DNA of 14,359 bases from an uncultured Collinsella sp. (GTDB taxonomy: Bacteria > Actinomycetota > Coriobacteriia > Coriobacteriales > Coriobacteriaceae): NCBI GenBank assembly GCA_902470265.1, contig CABRFW010000014.1, positions 1-14,359 on the forward strand, read 5' to 3'. How positions within the stretch are numbered: the stretch's first letter is position 1; each line of letters opens with the position of its first letter. The position numbers were made by a program, and so were the translations under genes. The notes under the pieces are model-generated. The model was not told the DNA's origin. It saw only the letters and a program-made list of their open reading frames with translations, and did not search any database. This document shows, piece by piece, positions 1 through 6,724 of this stretch.

Positions 1-687
1 GTAGATCCCCGCGGTGTAGTCGATCTTGCCGATAAAGCACATCTCCATGCCAAAGAAAGCTCCGGCAAGGGGCGAGCCGAATACGGCGCCAAAGGCCGAC
101 GAGATGCCGGCGAGCATGAGGTCGTGGTGATCATGCTTTTTGAGGTGGGTGAGGCTCGAGATGTTGCTGGCGATGGTGCCGCCAATCTGCACCGCGGCTC
201 CCTCGCGACCGGCCGATCCGCCGGTGAGGTGCGTGAGCGTGGAGCACACAAACGTGAGGACGGCCATGCGCATATGGATGAGGCGTGTGCCCAGGGCGGA
301 GTCAATGACCAGGTTGTTGCCGCGCTTGGCGGCAAGGCCGTGGTTTTTGTAGACCCACGCGGTGGCCATGCCCACAACGGGAAGCAGCGCGTAAATCCAC
401 GCATGGTGCTCGCGATAGTCGGTCGCGATATTCAGCGAGGCCAAAAACGCCCAAGCGGCAACGCCCATGGCGAGCGAGACGATGACGACGAGTGCGAGCA
501 ACTTAGCGCTCGCGAGTAGGTTGCGGGCGTTGCGGCGCGTGTCGGCAGCCAAGAGATGCTCGGAGCGGGTAAGTTGATGCCTGCCTGCCGTGATGACGTC
601 GTTCAGGGAGAAAAAGCCGCCGTCGTCGAGCGACTGGGGATGATCCTGCGCTTCGTTTGCGCTTTCGGGTTTGTCGTTATGAGCCAT
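1..687 (-). CDS. CLC-family anion channel/transporter, N-terminal part (cut by window edge)
   Basis: Membrane protein of the CLC (voltage-gated chloride channel/antiporter) family. Only the first 229 codons, read from ATG at 687 down to base 1, are present; the C-terminal half lies outside. Residues 1-60 are a charged cytoplasmic N-terminus; hydrophobic helices follow at about 61-87 and 97-113. The CLC signature GREGAAVQIGG lies at residues 160-170, with its Glu at the gating-glutamate position, followed by GISSAFGAVFGSPLAGA (194-210). The stretch normally reading GSGIP reads GNNLV (123-127), and the usual Pro after GREG is Ala. These departures recall the fluoride-exporting CLC-F/EriC-F branch, but that is from memory and uncertain. 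The start is supported by AGAGG a few bases upstream on the minus strand. Divergently transcribed from moeA. Confidence 0.85.
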   Translation of the reverse strand, partial: MAHNDKPESANEAQDHPQSLDDGGFFSLNDVITAGRHQLTRSEHLLAADTRRNARNLLASAKLLALVVIVSLAMGVAAWAFLASLNIATDYREHHAWIYALLPVVGMATAWVYKNHGLAAKRGNNLVIDSALGTRLIHMRMAVLTFVCSTLTHLTGGSAGREGAAVQIGGTIASNISSLTHLKKHDHHDLMLAGISSAFGAVFGSPLAGAFFGMEMCFIGKIDYTAGIY

Positions 688-716
688 ACGTTCCTCTTTT
701 AGGTTGCATCGAAAGT

Positions 717-722
717 ATTATA
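717..722 (-). promoter_or_regulatory. putative -10 box for the CLC gene
   Basis: On the minus strand this reads TATAAT, a perfect -10 hexamer, about 30 bases upstream of the CLC start codon at 687. No convincing -35 hexamer is visible at the proper spacing, so the call rests on the -10 and its position. Confidence 0.4.
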
Positions 723-834
723 AAACGCGGTAAACGCGACGAGCCGGTGGGTTGGTTTCCATTCTGTTTCGCGGCCTGCAACCGACAGGTGTATTTGCGG
801 GTACAGGCCGAGTCGCGGTCGGGCGTCGGGGGAT

Positions 835-840
835 TATACT
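835..840 (+). promoter_or_regulatory. putative -10 box for moeA
   Basis: TATACT lies 57 bases upstream of the moeA start codon. A -35 hexamer is not clear. A small hairpin (GGCGC at 860-864 pairing with GCGCC at 874-878) would lie in the 5' untranslated region. I see no recognisable molybdenum-cofactor or fluoride riboswitch in this 210-base divergent gap. Confidence 0.3.
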
Positions 841-897
841 GAGACAAGCATAAAGAATTGGCGCCCCTGTTGTGCGCCGTGGCATTAAGAGGTGCAT

Positions 898-2160
898 ATG
901 GCAGAGAAACTCATTCCGCTGGATGACGCACAGTCGATTGTCCTGTCGCACGTTGCTCCGACCGATCTCGTCGAGATTCCCGTGTGGCAGGCGGCTGGTT
1001 TTCCCTTGGCCGAGGACGCAGCGGCGGATATCGACATCTCGCCGTTTGCCAACAGCGCTATGGACGGGTATGCCGTGCGCGCAGCCGATCTTGCTGCGGC
1101 CACCGCTGACACTCCGGTGTCGCTCTCCGTCGTAGGGCACGAGGCAGCGGGCCATGTCTTTGAGGGCGTGGTCGGCGTGGGCGAGACGGTCCGCATCATG
1201 ACGGGCGCGCCGGTGCCCGAGGGTGCCGACGCCGTAGTGAAATACGAGATCGTCGAGGTGCTTGACGGCGATGGCAACGAGGGCTCGCATGTGAGGTTCT
1301 CGGCGCCGGCCAAGGTAGGGGAGAACGTTCGCTCTGCCGCCGAGGAGGCCCATGCCGGCGATGTCGTGATGCACGCCGGCGAGGTCGTGGCTCCGGCGGG
1401 CGCGGGTCTGCTGGCAAGCGCCGGATACGCGAGCGTGAAGGTGCACGCTGCCCCGCGTGTGGGAATTATCTCGCTGGGCACGGAACTGGTCGCACCGAGC
1501 AGCGTGCCGGCGCGTGGGCAGATTCGCGACTCCAATTCGTCGGCGTTGATGGCCGAAGCACTCGATGCCGGCGCCGAGCCCGTGTTCTACGGCATTGCGC
1601 CCGATGATGAGCAGGCGATTGCCGAGCTGGTGCATCGTGCCGTGCAGGAGTGCGATTTTGTCATTACGAGCGGTGGCGCCTCAGCGGGCGACTACGATTA
1701 CGTGACGGCGTTGGTTAAGCGCGAGGGCGAGGTGCTGTTTGACCGCATCTCGATGCGTCCGGGCAAGGCCATCACGTTTGGCTTGCTCGGGGGTAAGCCC
1801 TACCTGGGGCTTTCAGGTAATCCGGCCGCGGCGTATGTAGGCTTTGAGATGCTCGCCCGCCCGGCGATCCACAAGATGCGCGGCTTTGCCGAGGGTGCGC
1901 GTCCCGTGCAGCAGGCGACGCTCACGCACGGTGTGAAAAAGCGCCAGGACCGACGTTTCTTCGATCGCGCCACGGTTTTGCGCGACCCCGAGACCGGTGA
2001 GCTGTTGGTGACCGAGGCCAAGACGCAGAATTCGGCGCTGCTCGGCACGATGCAGCGGGCCAACTGCCTGCTGCGTATTGACGAAGGACCGTGCGAGCTC
2101 AAGGCGGGCGACGTCGTGGATGTCATGCGTGTCGACCTGCCTGAGGACGCCGTGTTGTAG
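898..2160 (+). CDS. moeA: molybdopterin molybdenumtransferase MoeA
   Basis: Inserts molybdate into adenylylated molybdopterin to give active molybdenum cofactor; a cytoplasmic enzyme, normally a dimer. The 420-residue protein is full length for the family. Hallmarks in order: NSAMDGYAVRAAD (52-64), MTGAPVPEGADAVVKYE (101-117), the MoCF-binding core GIISLGTELV (189-198) and RDSNSSAL (210-217), TSGGASAGDYDYV (257-269), RPGKAITFGLL (287-297) and GLSGNPAAAYVGFE (304-317), then the C-terminal beta domain. I chose ATG at 898 over the in-frame GTG at 892 because the AGAGG ribosome-binding site occupies 888-892 and would overlap the GTG. The stop codon overlaps the ribosome-binding site of the next gene, so moeA and moaB/mogA are translated from one message. 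Confidence 0.95.
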   Translation: MAEKLIPLDDAQSIVLSHVAPTDLVEIPVWQAAGFPLAEDAAADIDISPFANSAMDGYAVRAADLAAATADTPVSLSVVGHEAAGHVFEGVVGVGETVRIMTGAPVPEGADAVVKYEIVEVLDGDGNEGSHVRFSAPAKVGENVRSAAEEAHAGDVVMHAGEVVAPAGAGLLASAGYASVKVHAAPRVGIISLGTELVAPSSVPARGQIRDSNSSALMAEALDAGAEPVFYGIAPDDEQAIAELVHRAVQECDFVITSGGASAGDYDYVTALVKREGEVLFDRISMRPGKAITFGLLGGKPYLGLSGNPAAAYVGFEMLARPAIHKMRGFAEGARPVQQATLTHGVKKRQDRRFFDRATVLRDPETGELLVTEAKTQNSALLGTMQRANCLLRIDEGPCELKAGDVVDVMRVDLPEDAVL

Positions 2161-2170
2161 GAGGAATGCT

Positions 2171-2650
2171 ATGGAGTTGAAGATTTCGATCGTGACGTGC
2201 TCGGATACGCGCGATCTTGCCCAGGACGAGGCTGGAGCCGCACTCGAGGAACTTATCGAGGCACAGGGATGGACGGTCGCCTCGCATGTGGTCGTGCGCG
2301 ACGACGCCAGCGAGATCGGTGATGCCATTGTGGAAGCCGCCGATGAGTGCCACGCCAATGTCGTGCTCACCTGCGGCGGCACGGGGCTTTCGATGCGCGA
2401 TGTAACGCCCGAAGCGACGCGTGCCGTCTGCGACCGCGACGTGCCGGGTATTGCAGAGGCAATCCGTGCGTACTCCATGACCAAGACGCGCCGCGCCATG
2501 CTCTCGCGCGCCGTGTGCATGCAGCGTGGGTATACGCTTGTCATCAACTTTCCGGGATCCACGAAAGCGGCCCGCGAAAGCTGGGAGGCCGTGAGCGATC
2601 AGCTGGAGCATGCGGCCCAGATGACGGCGGGCGGCGGGCACGCCAAATAA
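2171..2650 (+). CDS. moaB: MogA/MoaB-family molybdopterin adenylyltransferase
   Basis: Activates molybdopterin by adenylylation so that MoeA can insert molybdenum. The 159-residue single-domain protein matches the usual MoaB/MogA size. It shows the N-terminal TCSDTRDLAQDEAG segment (9-22), the glycine-rich MPT-binding motif TCGGTGLSMRDVTPEAT (67-83, normally TGGTG..RD.TPEA), and NFPGSTKA (126-133) in place of the common LPGSPKA. Whether it is MogA or MoaB by subfamily cannot be settled by eye; the SDTR segment favours MoaB. The start at 2171 follows AGGAGG at 2159-2164, which overlaps the moeA stop codon, with 6 bases of spacing. A longer in-frame reading from 2078 runs inside moeA and is unlikely. 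Confidence 0.92.
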   Translation: MELKISIVTCSDTRDLAQDEAGAALEELIEAQGWTVASHVVVRDDASEIGDAIVEAADECHANVVLTCGGTGLSMRDVTPEATRAVCDRDVPGIAEAIRAYSMTKTRRAMLSRAVCMQRGYTLVINFPGSTKAARESWEAVSDQLEHAAQMTAGGGHAK

Positions 2651-2663
2651 GCGCGCTACCTGC

Positions 2664-2697
2664 GGCGGAGCGACCTTGCGGGCTGCTCCGCCTTTTT
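2664..2697 (+). terminator. intrinsic terminator after moaB/mogA
   Basis: GGCGGAGC (2664-2671) pairs perfectly with GCTCCGCC (2685-2692) across a 13-base loop, followed directly by TTTTT (2693-2697). It lies 13 bases after the stop codon and separates the cofactor genes from the molybdate transport operon. Confidence 0.92.
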
Positions 2698-2739
2698 ATG
2701 CAGCGACAGTGCAGCCATCTCGGGGTTATCGGTAAAAGA

Positions 2740-2763
2740 AACTAATTAGACTAGAACTAATTA
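2740..2763. promoter_or_regulatory. palindromic/direct-repeat operator-like site upstream of modA
   Basis: TAATTAG (2743-2749) and CTAATTA (2757-2763) form a perfect 7-bp inverted repeat with a 7-base spacer. The same bases also give a direct repeat of AACTAATTA (2740-2748 and 2755-2763) at a 15-base period. It lies just upstream of the modA promoter in an A+T-rich island. Position and symmetry suggest a binding site for a transcription factor, possibly molybdate-responsive; the regulator cannot be named from sequence. Confidence 0.5.
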
Positions 2764-2787
2764 TCACAAACATTATTCGCGCAGAAG

Positions 2788-2793
2788 TATAAT
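2788..2793 (+). promoter_or_regulatory. -10 box of the modABC promoter
   Basis: A perfect TATAAT lies 61 bases upstream of the modA start. The region 17 bases further up (CACAAA, 2765-2770) is a poor -35, and the palindromic site at 2743-2763 abuts it. This fits an activator-dependent promoter, or a repressor covering the -35. Confidence 0.5.
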
Positions 2794-2853
2794 CTAGTAA
2801 CAGAATAAAGCCTGCGGCGGGGTGCCCGGGTATAGCGTTCGAAAGGGTTGAAT

Positions 2854-3713
2854 ATGTTCGATATGGTTTCACGCCGCGGTTTTGTCTCGCTTTCTGCTGC
2901 CGCTGCCGCCGGCCTTGGCCTTGCCGGCTGCTCGGGCAACAAGACGTCCGAGCCCGCTGGTTCCGATGCCGGCTCCGCCATGTCTTCCTCTAAGAAGAAG
3001 GCTGTCGAGCTGCAGGTCTTTGCCGCCAACTCGCTCGAGAAAGCTCTGCCCGAGGTTCAGGAGCTCTACACCGAGCAGACCGGCACCACGTTTGCCGACA
3101 CGCAGTTTAAGGCGTCTGGCGACCTTGTCGAGCAGATGCGCGCCGGTGCCGCCGTCGACGTGCTCATCACGGCCTCCAAGGGCACCATGGACGACGCCGA
3201 AGCCGCCGATCTCGTCGACGCCGACACGCGTGAGGACATGTTTGTCAACGACCTTGTGATCGTTCGCGCCGAGGGCTCCGATACTAAGGTCGAGGCCATC
3301 GCCGACGTCGCGAACCTGGACGGCAAGATCGCCATCGGCGATGCCAAGACCGTCCCCGCCGGCAAGTACGCCAACCAGGCGCTGGCTTCCGTGGGCCTCT
3401 ACATGACGGTGAGTATGCGCCCGAGATTGCTGACAAGGTCGCACTGGCCGACAAGGTCGGTACCGCTGCCGCCTACGTCTCTACGGGCGACTGCGTGGCT
3501 GGCTTTGTCTACAGCTCCGACATCTTCCGCTATGACGGCATCGAGGAGGCCTTCGTGTGCCCCGAGGATTCGCACAAACCCATCGTGTACCCGGGTGCCG
3601 TTGCCGAGAGCTCCGAGCATGCCGACGAGGCCAAGGCGTTTATCGACTTTTGCCTGACCAACAAGAAGGCGCAGAAGATTTGGGCGAAGTACGGCTTTGA
3701 GCTTTCCGCGTAG
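2854..3713 (+). pseudogene. modA: molybdate ABC transporter substrate-binding protein, frameshifted
   Basis: Extracellular molybdate-binding lipoprotein of a ModABC importer. The start at 2854 follows AAAGGG with 6 bases of spacing. The N-terminus has a twin-arginine-like SRRGFVSL (residues 6-13) and lipobox LAGC, then a low-complexity linker and the ModA fold (FAANSLEKALPEVQELY, GDLVEQMRAGAAVDVLITAS). The reading frame is correct to about base 3402 (...ASVGLY) and resumes from 3411 in the frame shifted by +2 (EYAPEIADKVALADKVGTAA), running to TAG at 3711-3713. One missing base near 3403-3404 explains this: restoring it gives Y-x-D-G-E-Y and a protein of about 286 residues, normal for ModA. 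Without it the original frame reads unrelated sequence to 3657. This is either a real inactivating mutation or a sequencing error; both halves otherwise look well conserved. Confidence 0.85.
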
Positions 3714-3781
3714 TGCGGCTTGGCGCGATAATTCCATCGTTTTGTGTTTTACTCCGTCCTTATATTCTCTTGGAGCTTTTC

Positions 3782-5224
3782 GTGCTTAATAGATTCCGCA
3801 TGCTTGTCGCCTGTGCTTTGACCTTCGCACTTTGCTGGGTGCCGGGATTTGCATTTGCTGGGGACGCTGCGGACGGGGCCCAGAACGCTGCGACCGCCCA
3901 TGGGCTTTCCTATGGGATCGAGGGTTTTGAGCGGTTGGCCAAGGGGACCGCTCGTGCCATGGAGGGCCAGCCTGAGGGCTATCGGTTTCCCGTTGACGAG
4001 GACGTGGACCTTGTAGTGGCGCCTGCTGCCGATCGCGTTGTGGTGTGGATGTCGCCCAAGGCGGTCGAGAAGTATGGGTTGGATCCGCAGGATAACGAGT
4101 GCCTATCGGGTCTCAAGGCCCTCGTCTGTGAGCTCGACAGCGCAAACTGCATGGGAGGTACGCAGCTAGGGGACGTTGATCTTCCTTGGTATGTCACGGC
4201 GGAAACAACGTTTGATGCCGGTGGGTATACCTATGGCTTTGACGAGCGCAGTGCGGATGGGGACCGCTATGTGGTGATTGCATCAGCCTCGGGTGATGCC
4301 ATGGGCGGCGCGCGTTGGCTTGATAGCGCTCAAATGGTAGAAGCATCGTCCGTCGTGTTGCGGGATGAGCGGGGGCCCTTGACCTCTCTGGCCTCCTTTT
4401 TGGGCGACATCGACTATCGCCCGTTTTGGGTGTCCATTAAAACGAGCGGCCTTGCTCTGGTAATCGCGTTTGCGCTGGGCCTGTTCGCCGCGTGGAAGAC
4501 TATGGGTACCTCGAGTCGCATCAAGGGCCTGCTCGATTCGGTCTTTACGATTCCTATGGTGTTGCCGCCTACGGTGTGCGGCTTTCTGCTCCTCATGCTG
4601 TTTGGTCGATCGACCGGGGTCGGTCGGTGGCTGATCGCGCACGGCGTCTCGATTGTCTTTACGTGGCCTGCGGCGGTGATCTCTGCCGTGGTGGTGTCGT
4701 TCCCCCTGGTCTACCGTACGGCGCTCGGCGCCTTTGAGAGCCTCGACACGCAGATGCTCGACGCCGCGCGAACCTTGGGATGGTCCGAACGTCGCATCTT
4801 TGCCAAGCTTATGATGCCGCTCGGCTGGCCCTCCATCGCCGCCGGCACGGTGCTCGCCTTTGCCCGCGCGATGGGCGAGTTTGGCTGCACGCTGTTCTTT
4901 GCGGGAAACTACGCCGGTATTACGCAGACCATCCCCATTGCCATCTACTTTGAGTGGATGGGTGGCAATACGTCGGTGGCCCTCTTTTGGGTCGTGGTCG
5001 TAATAGCGTTCAGCTTCCTGGTCATCCTATTCATCAACATGTACACGGCGCATTCGCAAAAGTATCGCGAGCGTGGTCTCTCCCGTGCTGAGCGCAAACA
5101 GGCCAAAGATCTCGCCGGACAGGGCGATTCGCTCGACCCGGCGGGCGGCGATGCCCTGCGAATCGATCGCGAGGCGCTGGCCGAGCTTATGCGCGATGAC
5201 GCGGTCACGAAGGGAGGTCGATAG
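3782..5224 (+). CDS. modB: molybdate ABC transporter permease ModB with extra N-terminal secreted-type domain
   Basis: Inner-membrane permease of the molybdate importer. I chose GTG 3782 because GGAG (3772-3775) precedes it by 6 bases; a GTG at 3713 overlapping the modA stop would extend the frame but has no ribosome-binding site. The protein is 480 residues, about twice the usual ModB. Residues 1-26 look like a signal sequence (hydrophobic core, then PGFAFAG). Residues 27-215 form an unrecognised, probably extracytoplasmic domain with cysteines at 107, 116 and 123. A standard permease follows: membrane segments from about 217 to 420, and the EAA-type coupling loop DAARTLGWSERRIFAKLMMP (327-346). 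A charged 55-residue cytoplasmic tail ends the protein. The spacing to modC is 3 bases, so they are co-translated. Molybdate rather than tungstate or sulfate is inferred from the moeA/moaB neighbours. Confidence 0.85.
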   Translation: MLNRFRMLVACALTFALCWVPGFAFAGDAADGAQNAATAHGLSYGIEGFERLAKGTARAMEGQPEGYRFPVDEDVDLVVAPAADRVVVWMSPKAVEKYGLDPQDNECLSGLKALVCELDSANCMGGTQLGDVDLPWYVTAETTFDAGGYTYGFDERSADGDRYVVIASASGDAMGGARWLDSAQMVEASSVVLRDERGPLTSLASFLGDIDYRPFWVSIKTSGLALVIAFALGLFAAWKTMGTSSRIKGLLDSVFTIPMVLPPTVCGFLLLMLFGRSTGVGRWLIAHGVSIVFTWPAAVISAVVVSFPLVYRTALGAFESLDTQMLDAARTLGWSERRIFAKLMMPLGWPSIAAGTVLAFARAMGEFGCTLFFAGNYAGITQTIPIAIYFEWMGGNTSVALFWVVVVIAFSFLVILFINMYTAHSQKYRERGLSRAERKQAKDLAGQGDSLDPAGGDALRIDREALAELMRDDAVTKGGR

Positions 5225-5227
5225 GCC

Positions 5228-6298
5228 ATGTCGCTCGTTCTGGATATCAAAAAGCGCTATCCTGGCTTTATCCTCGACATGCAGCTTGAAGCCGGCGAGG
5301 AGTGTGTGGCGCTGCTGGGCGCCTCGGGTTGCGGCAAGAGCTGCACGCTGCGCTGCATTGCCGGTGTGGAGACGCCCGACGAGGGCAAGATCGTCGTCAA
5401 CGGCGTGACCTTTTTTGACTCGGCGGCGGGCATCAACCTGTCGTCCCAGGAGCGAAAATGCGCCCTGCTGTTCCAAAACTATCAGCTGTTTCCCAACATG
5501 ACGGTGGCCGATAACGTGTGCGCCGGCGTAAAGGATGCGGGCGACGCCGCCGCGCGCAAAAAGCTCGCTGAGCGCTACCTGGGCATTTTCGGTCTGGCCG
5601 ATTTTGCCGACCGCTATCCCGCGCGCCTCTCGGGCGGTCAGCAGCAACGTGTGGCGCTCGCGCGCATGGTGGCGGCGCATCCGGGCATCTTTATGTTCGA
5701 CGAGCCCATGAGCGCACTCGATTCCTATCTTAAGAGCGCGCTCGAACAGAACATGCTCGACCTGTTTGATGTGTGCAACCGTACCGTGCTCTACGTGAGC
5801 CACGACATCGACGAAGCGTGCCGCCTGTGCCAGCGCATCTGTGTGATGCACGACGGGCATGTTGAGGAGATCGGCTCCGTCGAGGACGTGGTCCGCCGTC
5901 CGCAGACGCTGGCGGCACTGCGCCTGACGGGCTGCAAGAACACAAGCCGCGCACGAAAGATCGGGCCCGAGGAAGTTGAGGCGCTCGATTGGGGCATGAC
6001 CTTTAACGTGGGTCGCGAGGTTCCCGACGATGTTGCCTACCTGGGTATTCGTGCGAGCTACTTCCATGTGGACAACCGTGCCGAGCGGGGTCGCAACAGT
6101 TACGACCTGCACGTGGCGCGCGTGAGCGATTCGCGCTTTGAGCGGCTGGTGTTGCTGGACGTGCCGCGCGTTGATGCGCCCACGCGTCTGCAGTGGAAGG
6201 TCAACAAAGTGGGCATGCCTGTCGACGAGCTGCCGCAAGCAGGCGAGACGCTGCGCATGCATTTTGATGCCAGCAGGATCCATTTGGTTTGTCGATAG
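5228..6298 (+). CDS. modC: molybdate ABC transporter ATP-binding protein ModC
   Basis: Cytoplasmic ATPase that powers molybdate import through ModB. The 356-residue protein has a complete nucleotide-binding domain: Walker A GASGCGKS (31-38), Q-loop LFQNYQLFPNMTV (81-93), ABC signature LSGGQQQRVAL (134-144), Walker B GIFMFDEP (153-160), D-loop SALD (162-165) and H-loop SHDIDEA (191-197). Residues 240-356 form a C-terminal regulatory extension in the place of the TOBE/MOP-like domain of ModC, but I cannot verify the fold by eye. The first 18 residues, LVLDIKKRYPGFILDMQL, are typical of ModC. The start ATG follows GGGAGG (5212-5217) and sits 3 bases after the modB stop. All catalytic motifs are intact, in contrast to modA. 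Confidence 0.9.
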   Translation: MSLVLDIKKRYPGFILDMQLEAGEECVALLGASGCGKSCTLRCIAGVETPDEGKIVVNGVTFFDSAAGINLSSQERKCALLFQNYQLFPNMTVADNVCAGVKDAGDAAARKKLAERYLGIFGLADFADRYPARLSGGQQQRVALARMVAAHPGIFMFDEPMSALDSYLKSALEQNMLDLFDVCNRTVLYVSHDIDEACRLCQRICVMHDGHVEEIGSVEDVVRRPQTLAALRLTGCKNTSRARKIGPEEVEALDWGMTFNVGREVPDDVAYLGIRASYFHVDNRAERGRNSYDLHVARVSDSRFERLVLLDVPRVDAPTRLQWKVNKVGMPVDELPQAGETLRMHFDASRIHLVCR

Positions 6299-6309
6299 CG
6301 CCGGTTAAT

Positions 6310-6336
6310 GCCGTCGGGGATATAAGCCTCGGCGGC
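6310..6336 (+). terminator. stem-loop after modC, possible weak terminator
   Basis: GCCGTCGGGG (6310-6319) pairs with CCTCGGCGGC (6327-6336) as a 10-bp stem with two G-U pairs and a 7-base loop. It lies 11 bases after the modC stop. The following bases (TTCGTCTTG) are only moderately T-rich, so termination may be partial or factor-assisted. Confidence 0.5.
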
Positions 6337-6374
6337 TTCGTCTTGCCGTTCGCCGAATGAGGAATGACAAACCT

Positions 6375-6390
6375 TTATCAATCAAGATAA
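6375..6390. promoter_or_regulatory. 5-6-5 inverted repeat, operator-like
   Basis: TTATC (6375-6379) and GATAA (6386-6390) form an inverted repeat with a 6-base spacer, the half-site geometry of CRP/FNR-family sites, in an A+T-rich patch about 50 bases upstream of the -35 region at 6441. A second short inverted repeat, ACGAC-GCT-GTCGT, lies at 6412-6424. No regulator can be assigned. Confidence 0.3.
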
Positions 6391-6440
6391 TTATTTATTA
6401 AACGACGGCACACGACGCTGTCGTACGAATGTCAACGGTG

Positions 6441-6469
6441 TTCGTCTGGACGATGACCGCTGATATAGT
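6441..6469 (+). promoter_or_regulatory. extended -10 promoter for the reductase operon
   Basis: TATAGT (6464-6469) is preceded by TG at 6461-6462, giving the extended -10 form TGnTATAGT. A weak -35 (TTCGTC, 6441-6446) lies at exactly 17 bases spacing. Predicted transcription start is near 6476, which would put the leader-ORF Shine-Dalgarno about 9 bases into the transcript and leave a leader of about 250 bases before the reductase gene. Confidence 0.5.
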
Positions 6470-6499
6470 TGATCTTGACTGGTTAAGGAGGGTGCGCAC

Positions 6500-6568
6500 A
6501 TGCCGCAGACGACATACATTCGCCGCGTTGCCGCGCGCGCCCTGTATATGGCTCGGAGCCGCATATGA
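6500..6568 (+). CDS. putative 22-residue leader peptide
   Basis: A short ORF, MPQTTYIRRVAARALYMARS followed by Arg-Ile, has an ideal Shine-Dalgarno AAGGAGG (6485-6491) at 8 bases spacing and starts about 24 bases after the predicted transcription start. It is arginine-rich (five of 22 residues). Its last codons and stop overlap the left arm of a perfect 8-bp hairpin (6554-6589), so a ribosome ending here would prevent that hairpin. This arrangement is typical of attenuation leaders or regulatory upstream ORFs. The peptide matches no leader family I know, and translation is inferred only from the ribosome-binding site. Confidence 0.45.
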   Translation: MPQTTYIRRVAARALYMARSRI

Positions 6569-6589
6569 GCAGGTATGTTCACGGCTCCG
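6554..6589 (+). promoter_or_regulatory. leader hairpin overlapping the leader-peptide stop codon
   Basis: CGGAGCCG (6554-6561) pairs perfectly with CGGCTCCG (6582-6589). Inside, CATA (6562-6565) can pair with TATG (6574-6577). No T-run follows, so this is not an intrinsic terminator. It is placed where leader-peptide translation would control its folding. Confidence 0.5.
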
Positions 6590-6628
6590 GGAGAGACGAC
6601 GCACAACTAAATAATCGACCGCAAAGCA

Positions 6629-6724
6629 GGTTCCCCAAAATTCCGGGTTTAGGCGCGGCTGGGTTTTCGCCACCCACCGTGCAGCAATACCGTAGCTATT
6701 CATTTTTGGTTCGAGAGGGGAACC
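6629..6724 (+). promoter_or_regulatory. predicted structured 5' leader with anti-Shine-Dalgarno / Shine-Dalgarno pairing
   Basis: GGTTCCCC (6629-6636) is perfectly complementary to GGGGAACC (6717-6724), which holds the end of the Shine-Dalgarno (GAGAGGGG, 6713-6720) of the gene at 6728. A nearer GGTTC (6708-6712) can instead pair with the same GAACC (6720-6724), leaving most of the Shine-Dalgarno in a loop. The two pairings exclude each other. Between them lies a strong hairpin: GCGCGG, bulged C, TGGG (6653-6663) pairing with CCCA-CCGTGC (6673-6682). This looks like a translation-controlling expression platform. I do not recognise it as a known riboswitch class; structure is from hand pairing only. 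Confidence 0.45.

Noticed and set aside
718..1635. 305-codon minus-strand frame over moeA and the CLC-moeA gap
   Set aside because: Antisense to conserved moeA; no recognisable motif or ribosome-binding site.
5027..6283. 418-codon open frame antisense to modC
   Set aside because: Composition is typical of an antisense shadow, with no family motif, while the plus strand holds a full set of ABC ATPase motifs.
6429..6614. 61-codon plus-strand frame in the leader region
   Set aside because: Starts upstream of the predicted transcription start with no ribosome-binding site; the 22-codon ORF in another frame has a perfect one.
6600..6700. Known riboswitch (GEMM/cyclic-di-GMP, preQ1, ZTP, Moco) in the reductase leader
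   Set aside because: Short matches such as GCAAAGC at about 6621-6627 recall GEMM, but the required tetraloop/receptor and flanking stems are not present; I could not fit any class I know.
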